From positions 1 through 25,314 of the forward strand of contig CALEMB010000187.1 of assembly GCA_937902805.1 (NCBI GenBank): a stretch of 25,314 nt of DNA, written 5' to 3'. Positions within the stretch are counted from its first letter, which is position 1, and every line of letters starts with the position of its first letter. The notes under the pieces are model-generated. The model was not told where the DNA came from, ran no database searches, and saw only the letters and a program-made list of their open reading frames with translations. The position numbers and the translations under genes were made by a program. Positions 20,346 to 25,314 of this stretch are shown here, piece by piece. The stretch comes from an uncultured Bacteroidales bacterium (GTDB lineage: Bacteria; Bacteroidota; Bacteroidia; Bacteroidales; F082).

Positions 20346-20400
20346 TTTCGCATAAAGCGAAAAATCGGCACAAACCTCAGCCCCTTTCGGGACTGAGGTT
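20346..20400 (-). promoter_or_regulatory. rplL-rpoB intergenic hairpins (attenuator or processing site)
   Basis: On the minus strand AACCTCAG (20400-20393) pairs with CTGAGGTT (20380-20373), extended inward by CCC/GGG after one mismatch around a GAAA loop. A second stem, TTTCGC with GCGAAA (20362-20346), follows, and five T residues lie between the two. The first stem is seven bases from the T run, so it is at best a weak terminator. In enteric bacteria the rplL-rpoB gap holds an attenuator and an RNase III site; the same function here is inference. Confidence 0.6.
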
Positions 20401-20428
20401 GAATGCCGTATTTACGGGAATTGAATCC

Positions 20429-20806
20429 TTATTTCACTTCCACTTCTGCACCGGCCTCTTCGAGTTGAGCCTTCAGTGCATTAGCTTCGTCTTTGCTCAC
20501 GCCTTCCTTCAGCGGTTTGGGAGCAGCGTCAACCAGTTCCTTAGCTTCCTTCAGGCCAAGGCTGGTGAGTTCCTTCACCAACTTCACGACGGCCAGCTTC
20601 TGAGCGCCAGCGCTCTTCAGGATGACGTCGAAAGAAGTCTTTTCTTCAGCGGCGGCGGCGCCACCAGCAGCAGGAGCAGCAGCAACAGCAACAGCGGCGG
20701 CTGCAGGTTCAATACCGTACTCTTCCTTCAGGATGTTAGCGAGTTCGTTCACTTCCTTCACGGTGAGGTTGACTAATTGTTCAGCAAAAGCTTTAAGATC
20801 TGCCAT
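20429..20806 (-). CDS. rplL: 50S ribosomal protein L7/L12
   Basis: This is the stalk protein of the large subunit, which recruits and stimulates translational GTPases. The 125-residue product has the standard two-domain form: an N-terminal dimerisation helix region (about residues 1-32), an Ala/Gly-rich hinge (about 34-56) and the C-terminal factor-binding domain with VKLVKELTSLGLKEAKELVDAAPK (about 73-97). It lies 64 bases after rplJ and 139 before rpoB. Multiple copies bind each L10, so the hairpin zone downstream may help keep its expression above that of rpoB. Confidence 0.98.
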   Translation of the reverse strand: MADLKAFAEQLVNLTVKEVNELANILKEEYGIEPAAAAVAVAAAPAAGGAAAAEEKTSFDVILKSAGAQKLAVVKLVKELTSLGLKEAKELVDAAPKPLKEGVSKDEANALKAQLEEAGAEVEVK

Positions 20807-20870
20807 TTTACTTTTATTTTTTAATTGTTAATACTTGCTTTTTGTTTTGAATGATTCACATTCGATAATA

Positions 20871-21392
20871 TTATTCTGGTCTTTCGGACAGGGTTTCGAG
20901 AATACCGCTCAACTTGTGTCCACCCGATTGCAGGCCGCTGATGATGTTCTTCATCGGCGATTGCAGCAGGGCGATGACGTCCGCGATGAGGTCGTTCTTC
21001 GACTTGACGTTGCACAGGGCGTCGATCATGTCGTCGCCGATGTAGCAGCATTCCTCGATGTAGGCGCCCTTCAGGATAGGACGATCGCTCGTCTTACGGA
21101 AATTCTTGATCAGCTTGGCGGGAGCGTTGCCGGTCTCGCACAGCATCAGAGCAGTAGATCCTTTCAGAACATCGTACAGGCCTTCATAGTCCTTCTCCAT
21201 CTGCTGCATAGCCTTATGGAGCAACGCGTTCTTCACAACGATCATTTTCACACCACTATTGAAGCACTGTCTTCTCAGCTGGCTGGTCTTCTCGGCGTTG
21301 AGGTCGGAGACGTCGGTCAGATAGAAATTAGGGCAGGCCTTCAATTCATTCAGGATGGAGTCGATGAGGACTTGTTTATCTTCTTTTCTCAT
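20871..21392 (-). CDS. rplJ: 50S ribosomal protein L10
   Basis: L10 forms the base of the ribosomal stalk and carries the L7/L12 dimers. The 173-residue product shows the L10 pattern: LRRQCFNSGVKMIVVKNALLHKAM in the first third, then GSTALMLCETGNAPAKLIKNF, then LKGAYIEECCYIGDDMIDAL, with a C-terminal helix (MKNIISGLQSGGHKLSGILETL) that binds L7/L12. It lies between rplA (19 bases upstream) and rplL. The short upstream gap leaves little room for the L10-binding leader known from enteric bacteria, so autoregulation may work elsewhere. Confidence 0.97.
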   Translation of the reverse strand: MRKEDKQVLIDSILNELKACPNFYLTDVSDLNAEKTSQLRRQCFNSGVKMIVVKNALLHKAMQQMEKDYEGLYDVLKGSTALMLCETGNAPAKLIKNFRKTSDRPILKGAYIEECCYIGDDMIDALCNVKSKNDLIADVIALLQSPMKNIISGLQSGGHKLSGILETLSERPE

Positions 21393-21411
21393 TTCAATAA
21401 CTTCCTTTCAT

Positions 21412-22107
21412 TTAGTTTGCTACTGATTTGACATCGATCTGCACACCCGGGCTCATCGTGCTAGAGATATAGATGCTCTTCACATACGTACCTTTAGCAG
21501 CGGCTGGTTTCAACTTGATAACGGTTTGGATCAGTTCCTTGGCGTTATCAAAAATCTGTTCCGGAGAGAAGCTAACTTTAGCGACTCCAGCAGCAATGAT
21601 GCCGTACTTGTCGACCTTGAAGTCGATCTTACCGGCCTTCACTTCTTGAACAGCCTTTGCGACGTCCATCGTAACGGTTCCTGTCTTCGGGTTGGGCATC
21701 AAGCCGCGGGGACCGAGAATACGGCCCAGGGCACCCACCTTAGGCATGATGTTAGGCGTGGTAATCACAATGTCAATATCGGTCCAACCGTCCTTGATCT
21801 TTTGGATGTATTCATCCAGACCAACGAAATCAGCACCAGCGTCTAAAGCTTCTTGAGCCTTGTCGGGGTTGCAGAGAACCAGGACGCGAACGACTTTACC
21901 AGTGCCGTGGGGCAGCGTCACCGAACCGCGGACCATTTGATTGGCCTTACGGGGGTCGACACCCAGACGGATGTTCAAGTCAACCGAAGCATCAAACTTG
22001 CTGTAGGTGATTTGTTTTACGATATCAACTGCTTCATTCAAGGAGTAACTCTTGCTTTTGTCGAACTTAGCTAAAGCTTCTTTCCTCTGTTTGGATACTT
22101 TTGACAT
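21412..22107 (-). CDS. rplA: 50S ribosomal protein L1
   Basis: L1 binds 23S rRNA at the mobile L1 stalk near the E site and takes part in tRNA release. The 231-residue product has family length and motifs: KFDASVDLNIRLGVDPRKAN near residues 37-56, GSVTLPHGTGKVVRVLVLC at 61-79, MPKVGALGRILGPRGLMPNP near 121-140 and GTYVKSIYISSTMSPGVQID near the C-terminus. It follows rplK by 41 bases in the usual L11-L1 order. In many bacteria L1 represses the L11-L1 mRNA; no target site was identified here. Confidence 0.98.
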   Translation of the reverse strand: MSKVSKQRKEALAKFDKSKSYSLNEAVDIVKQITYSKFDASVDLNIRLGVDPRKANQMVRGSVTLPHGTGKVVRVLVLCNPDKAQEALDAGADFVGLDEYIQKIKDGWTDIDIVITTPNIMPKVGALGRILGPRGLMPNPKTGTVTMDVAKAVQEVKAGKIDFKVDKYGIIAAGVAKVSFSPEQIFDNAKELIQTVIKLKPAAAKGTYVKSIYISSTMSPGVQIDVKSVAN

Positions 22108-22148
22108 TTAACTAACTTTTTTGTTGTTCTACAAATGCACGAAAGATC

Positions 22149-22595
22149 TTAGTCTTTCTTTAAAGGTGATTCGCCGGTTATCTTGACGCCCATGCTGCGG
22201 GCCGTACCAGCCACCATTGACATGGCGGACTCGACGGTGAAGCAATTCATGTCCTTCATCTTGTTGGTGGCGATTTCTCTCACTTGGTCCCAAGTCAACG
22301 AACCGACTTTCGAACGGTTGGGTTCCTTGGAGCCGCCTTTGATCTTCGCAGCCTCGATGATGGAGACAGCCACGGGAGAAGCCTTAACGATGAAATCGAA
22401 AGACTTATCCTTATACACAGTGATGATGACGGGCAACACCTTGCCAGCCTGATCCTGCGTACGGGCGTTGAACTGCTTGCAGAATTCCATGATGTTCACA
22501 CCCTTGGAACCCAAAGCGGGACCAACGGGCGGGGCGGGATTCGCAGCTCCTCCTTTGATTTGCAATTTAATTAATCCGCTTACTTCTTTTGCCAT
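22149..22595 (-). CDS. rplK: 50S ribosomal protein L11
   Basis: L11 forms the GTPase-associated centre with its 23S rRNA target and is needed for RelA activation in species with the stringent response. The 148-residue product has the proline-rich N-terminal domain (GGAANPAPPVGPALGSKGVN, about residues 15-34), then IMEFCKQFNARTQDQAG, and the C-terminal RNA-binding domain with GSLTWDQVREIATNKMKDMN and a TARSMGVKI segment. It lies 56 bases after nusG. Nothing unusual is visible. Confidence 0.98.
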   Translation of the reverse strand: MAKEVSGLIKLQIKGGAANPAPPVGPALGSKGVNIMEFCKQFNARTQDQAGKVLPVIITVYKDKSFDFIVKASPVAVSIIEAAKIKGGSKEPNRSKVGSLTWDQVREIATNKMKDMNCFTVESAMSMVAGTARSMGVKITGESPLKKD

Positions 22596-22651
22596 TTCTT
22601 TAATCCTTAATTAAGTGTAATTAGGCAACAATTTTAACTCACAATTACCGA

Positions 22652-23200
22652 TTAGCTCTCCAGCTTCACCTGGAAGAAACTCAGTTCCAACGGGGTCTTG
22701 CGACCAAATATCTTCACAGCCACCTTCAGCTTCTTCTTCTCTTCGTTCACCTCTTCGATGATACCCTGGAAGGTGCTGAAAGGACCGTCGTTGACAATGA
22801 CCGACTGCCCCACCATGAACATGACATCGCTGCCAGCGCCCATACCTTGGAGCTCGTCCATCTTGCCGAGGATACGCTTCACTTCGATGGGACGAAGCGG
22901 GTCGGGTTCACCATTCGTACCCAAGAAGCCAAGCACGTTAGGAACATTCTTGATGACATGAACGACCTCGCCCACCAAAACAGCTTCCACAAGCACATAG
23001 CCCGGCAGGTAGTTGCGCTCTTTGCACACCTTCTTGCCGTTCTTGACTTCGAAATACTTCTCTGTCGGGATCAAGACTGTAGGAATGAGGTCCTCAAGGT
23101 TCAGTCTCTTGATTTCGGATTCAAGGTATTCCTTAACCTTTTTTTCCTTACCAGAGATGGCCCTCACCACATACCATTTCTTTTCGTTCGTGTCGCTCAT
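22652..23200 (-). CDS. nusG: transcription termination/antitermination factor NusG
   Basis: NusG binds the RNA polymerase clamp, raises processivity and links to Rho or the ribosome. The 182-residue product shows an NGN domain (KKWYVVRAISGKEKKVKEYLE at about residues 7-27, and RNYLPGYVLVEA at 62-73) and a C-terminal KOW domain (MVGQSVIVNDGPFSTFQGII at about 129-148, ending FFQVKLES). It lies 60 bases after secE and before rplK, the conserved bacterial order. No inserted domain is evident. Confidence 0.97.
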   Translation of the reverse strand: MSDTNEKKWYVVRAISGKEKKVKEYLESEIKRLNLEDLIPTVLIPTEKYFEVKNGKKVCKERNYLPGYVLVEAVLVGEVVHVIKNVPNVLGFLGTNGEPDPLRPIEVKRILGKMDELQGMGAGSDVMFMVGQSVIVNDGPFSTFQGIIEEVNEEKKKLKVAVKIFGRKTPLELSFFQVKLES

Positions 23201-23260
23201 CTTCCTGACAAATTACAGAGTTAGCCAATAATTGCTCATCAAGATTCAACGTACAATCTA

Positions 23261-23449
23261 TCAGAACAGTCCGTAAAACGCTTCTAACAGATTTTTGAAG
23301 GAAATGTCCATCAGAAAAACCACCAAGGCGATTAATAGGGAAGCAATGGACACAACAATCACGCTACTTCTCAATTCGGGCCAAGTAGGCCAAGTGACCT
23401 TTTCCTTGAGCTCCGCGTAGCACTCTTTAATGTAGTTTACAAATTTCAT
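23261..23449 (-). CDS. secE: preprotein translocase subunit SecE
   Basis: SecE clamps the SecY channel of the Sec translocon in the cytoplasmic membrane. The 62-residue product is the short, single-span type: an amphipathic N-terminal helix (NYIKECYAELKEKVTWPTWPEL, about residues 5-26, with the family WPTWPE segment) and one hydrophobic span (about 29-49). It starts 24 bases after the tRNA-Trp gene and precedes nusG, which is the usual arrangement. Length and motifs fit well. Confidence 0.95.
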   Translation of the reverse strand: MKFVNYIKECYAELKEKVTWPTWPELRSSVIVVSIASLLIALVVFLMDISFKNLLEAFYGLF

Positions 23450-23473
23450 CTTCTATTGAACCTTAATAAAAAG

Positions 23474-23546
23474 CACGGGCGGAAAGGCTCGAACTCTCGA
23501 CACTCGGTTTTGGAGACCGATGCTCTACCAACTGAGCTACGCCCGT
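23474..23546 (-). tRNA. tRNA-Trp (CCA)
   Basis: The 73-base cloverleaf is complete: acceptor ACGGGCG/CGCCCGT with discriminator G, D-arm TAGCTCAGTTGGTAGAGCA, anticodon stem TCGGT/ACCGA with loop CTCCAAA (anticodon CCA), and T-arm with GTTCGAG. The 3' CCA is not encoded. It lies between tuf and secE, the classic bacterial position for trpT. Confidence 0.97.
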
Positions 23547-23550
23547 AGGA

Positions 23551-23581
23551 TAAGGGTGGGAGTGTGTTACGCCCACCCTTA
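23551..23581 (-). other. perfect hairpin between tuf and tRNA-Trp
   Basis: On the minus strand TAAGGGTGGG (23581-23572 by pairing) faces CCCACCCTTA (23560-23551) around an 11-base loop, a perfect 10-bp stem starting 16 bases after the tuf stop codon and ending 5 bases before the tRNA. No T tract follows, so it is more likely an mRNA 3' protector or processing signal than a terminator. Confidence 0.6.
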
Positions 23582-23596
23582 CGTTGTTTGTTTTGA

Positions 23597-24787
23597 TCAA
23601 TCGTCGATGATCTCGATCACCTGACCGGAACCAACGGTACGGCCACCTTCACGGATAGCGAAGCGGAGACCCTTGTCCATAGCGATGTCGGCAATCAACT
23701 TAACGTCGATGGTGACGTGGTCGCCAGGCATAACCATTTCCATACCTTCGGGCAGGGTGATTTCACCGGTAACGTCGGTGGTTCTGAAATAGAACTGAGG
23801 ACGATACTTGTTACGGAACGGGGTGTGACGGCCACCTTCTTCCTTGCTCAGGACGTAAACCTGACCCTTGAAGTGGTGGTAGGGCTTCACCGAACCGGGC
23901 TTGGCAATAACCATACCACGGCGGATTTCGTCCTTGTCGATACCACGGAGCAACAGACCAGCGTTATCGCCAGCTTCGCCTTCGTCCAAAATCTTGCGGA
24001 ACATTTCCACACCGGTAACGACTGACTTCAGTTTCTCAGCACCCATACCGAGGATATCGACGGGGTCACCAACGTGGATGACACCAGTCTCGATACGACC
24101 GGTAGCAACAGTACCACGGCCAGTGATGGAGAACACGTCCTCGATAGGCATCAGGAACGGCTTGTCGGTGGCACGCATGGGTTCAGGAATCCAAGTGTCG
24201 CAAGCGTCCATCAGCTCGTCGATGGCGGGGGTCCACTTCGGGTCGTCGTTCAAGGCGCCGAGGGCCGAGCCACGGATGATAGGCGTGTTGTCGGCATCGA
24301 ATTCATACTTGCCAAGGAGGTCGCGGACTTCCATCTCAACCAACTCCAGCAACTCCTCATCGTCAACGAGGTCGCACTTGTTCAGGAACACCACGAGGCG
24401 CGGCACACCAACCTGACGGGCGAGCAGGATGTGCTCACGGGTTTGAGGCATGGGACCGTCGGTGGCGGCGACAACGATGATAGCACCGTCCATCTGGGCA
24501 GCACCAGTAACCATGTTCTTCACATAGTCAGCGTGGCCGGGGCAGTCGACGTGAGCGTAGTGACGCTTCTCAGTCTGATACTCGACGTGAGCGGTATTAA
24601 TGGTAATACCTCTCTCCTTCTCTTCAGGAGCGGAGTCGATGGAGTCGAAGGATTTAACCTCCGAGAGACCCTTCTTGGCCAGGTGCAGGGTGATAGCAGC
24701 GGTCAAAGTGGTCTTGCCGTGGTCAACGTGGCCGATAGTACCAATGTTGACGTGCGGTTTAGTTCTTTCGAATTTTTCTTTTGCCAT
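23597..24787 (-). CDS. tuf: elongation factor Tu
   Basis: EF-Tu carries aminoacyl-tRNA to the ribosomal A site with GTP hydrolysis. The 396-residue product is full length: P-loop GHVDHGKT at residues 19-26, effector region RGITINTAHVEY near 59-70, DCPGH at 81-85, NKCD at 136-139 and GSALGAL near 173-179, then the two beta-barrel domains (domain III with the PFRNKYRPQFYFRTTDVTG segment). It stands between a four-tRNA cluster and tRNA-Trp. Its spacing to tRNA-Thr is 44 bases, with no good promoter of its own seen, so it is probably transcribed with the tRNAs from 25224-25254. Confidence 0.99.
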   Translation of the reverse strand: MAKEKFERTKPHVNIGTIGHVDHGKTTLTAAITLHLAKKGLSEVKSFDSIDSAPEEKERGITINTAHVEYQTEKRHYAHVDCPGHADYVKNMVTGAAQMDGAIIVVAATDGPMPQTREHILLARQVGVPRLVVFLNKCDLVDDEELLELVEMEVRDLLGKYEFDADNTPIIRGSALGALNDDPKWTPAIDELMDACDTWIPEPMRATDKPFLMPIEDVFSITGRGTVATGRIETGVIHVGDPVDILGMGAEKLKSVVTGVEMFRKILDEGEAGDNAGLLLRGIDKDEIRRGMVIAKPGSVKPYHHFKGQVYVLSKEEGGRHTPFRNKYRPQFYFRTTDVTGEITLPEGMEMVMPGDHVTIDVKLIADIAMDKGLRFAIREGGRTVGSGQVIEIIDD

Positions 24788-24831
24788 TTTGTTTCTATTT
24801 AAGGTTATGAACTCTTATCCACAAAAAATCG

Positions 24832-24903
24832 AGCCGATGGGGAGAATTGAACTCCCGACCCCTTCCTTACCAAGGAAGTGCTCTACCGCTGAGCTACATC
24901 GGC
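24832..24903 (-). tRNA. tRNA-Thr (GGT)
   Basis: A 72-base cloverleaf with acceptor GCCGATG/CATCGGC, discriminator T, D-arm TAGCTCAGCGGTAGAGCA, anticodon stem CTTCC/GGAAG with loop TTGGTAA (anticodon GGT), and T-arm GGGAGTTCAATTCTCCC. The 3' CCA is not encoded. It is the last tRNA before tuf. Confidence 0.96.
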
Positions 24904-24918
24904 TTGTTTGTTCATCTG

Positions 24919-24991
24919 AGCGGAAGACGGGGCTCGAACCCGCCACCTAAAGCTTGGAAGGCTTTCGCTCTGCCAAATGAGCTACTTCCGC
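24919..24991 (-). tRNA. tRNA-Gly (TCC)
   Basis: A 73-base cloverleaf with acceptor GCGGAAG/CTTCCGC, discriminator T, D-arm TAGCTCATTTGGCAGAGC, anticodon stem AAAGC/GCTTT with loop CTTCCAA (anticodon TCC), and T-arm GCGGGTTCGAGCCCCGT. CCA is not encoded. It lies 15 bases upstream of the tRNA-Thr(GGT) gene. Confidence 0.96.
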
Positions 24992-24999
24992 TTGACTTG

Positions 25000-25081
25000 T
25001 GGGGGAGGGTGGACTCGAACCACCGAACGGATACCCGGACAGATTTACAGTCTGTTGCAATTGCCACTATGCGACTCCCCC
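25000..25081 (-). tRNA. tRNA-Tyr (GTA)
   Basis: An 82-base class II tRNA with acceptor GGGGGAG/CTCCCCC, discriminator A, anticodon stem ACAGA/TCTGT with loop CTGTAAA (anticodon GTA), a long variable arm (CCGGGTATCCGTTCGG) and T-arm TGGTTCGAGTCCACC. The long variable arm fits bacterial tRNA-Tyr. CCA is not encoded. Confidence 0.96.
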
Positions 25082-25092
25082 AGTGCTAACTG

Positions 25093-25165
25093 AGCCGATA
25101 GACGGACTCGAACCGCCGACAGGCTGATTACAAATCAGCTACTCTACCAACTGAGTTATACCGGC
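25093..25165 (-). tRNA. tRNA-Thr (TGT)
   Basis: A 73-base cloverleaf with acceptor GCCGGTA/TATCGGC (one G-T pair), discriminator T, D-arm TAACTCAGTTGGTAGAGTA, anticodon stem GCTGA/TCAGC with loop TTTGTAA (anticodon TGT), and T-arm GGCGGTTCGAGTCCGTC. It is the first gene of the transcription unit, about 60 bases downstream of the promoter element. Confidence 0.96.
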
Positions 25166-25223
25166 ATGATGTAAAAGAACGATTTGCTTCATTTAGCCGT
25201 CCCTTTCTTTGCGAAAAGGTGTG

Positions 25224-25254
25224 CAAAAATAGACCTTTTTCCTGAATTGACAAT
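25224..25254 (-). promoter_or_regulatory. promoter of the tRNA-tuf unit
   Basis: On the minus strand TATTTTTG (25231-25224) matches TAnnTTTG exactly and ATTG (25254-25251) stands 19 bases upstream, close to the Bacteroidetes -33 TTTG consensus and spacing. It is the best-formed promoter in the window. The remaining flank 25255-25314 is AT-rich with no gene, and 25166-25223 is the leader. Confidence 0.7.
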
Positions 25255-25314
25255 GCGTTTTCTTCTTTTTTTTCGAAAAAATTCATGAAAAATTTCGTAT
25301 TTTATTGTTAATCA

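Overview
The window looks like a chromosomal segment from a member of the Bacteroidales (Bacteroidetes). The grounds are: a tuf-trpT-secE-nusG-rplKAJL-rpoBC cluster followed by a DUF3467 gene; promoter elements of the TAnnTTTG type with no convincing Shine-Dalgarno sites; a pyrB/pyrI pair; and accessory genes typical of gut Bacteroidales (Fic with DUF4172, a DUF1016 nuclease, a four-helix-bundle protein with heptanucleotide repeats). The genus cannot be fixed from this sequence; a Prevotella-like lineage is only a guess.

Layout. (1) 1-2924, plus strand: a leader with a promoter, hairpins and an attenuator-like terminator, then pyrB and pyrI (aspartate carbamoyltransferase). A four-helix-bundle gene bracketed by inverted heptad arrays separates pyrB from pyrI. 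lemA follows, with a terminator at 2946-2983. (2) 3021-4214: a minus-strand Fic AMPylase-like gene with an operator-like palindrome array over its promoter, and a plus-strand promoter element beyond it. (3) 4265-5576: a DUF1016/YhcG PDDEXK nuclease gene between two identical 56-bp direct repeats, with three palindromes inside its coding sequence and a long hairpin after it. (4) 5599-9770: a tightly packed five-gene plus-strand operon, mostly AT-rich: DUF3644 protein (HEPN-like motif), a one-pass membrane protein of unknown function, TcmP (three-Cys-motif partner), a Gp37/Gp68-family three-Cys protein and a DprA/SLOG-like protein. This is the best candidate for an uncharacterised, possibly anti-phage or nucleic-acid-modifying system. 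(5) 9793-11424, minus strand: a secreted alpha/beta hydrolase and a secreted protein of unknown function. A perfect 34-bp palindrome lies next to the latter's promoter. (6) 11562-25165, minus strand: read in transcription order, tRNA-Thr(TGT), tRNA-Tyr, tRNA-Gly, tRNA-Thr(GGT), tuf, tRNA-Trp, secE, nusG, rplK, rplA, rplJ, rplL, rpoB, rpoC, a terminator, an inverted heptad array and the DUF3467 gene. A good stable-RNA promoter lies at 25224-25254.

The housekeeping parts (pyrimidine synthesis, translation, transcription) are ordinary and intact. The interesting material lies in the accessory stretch 2946-11504 and in the repeat structures: heptad arrays at two loci, AT-centred palindromes over promoters, and direct repeats around the YhcG gene. 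All family assignments are by eye from protein motifs; no database search was run.
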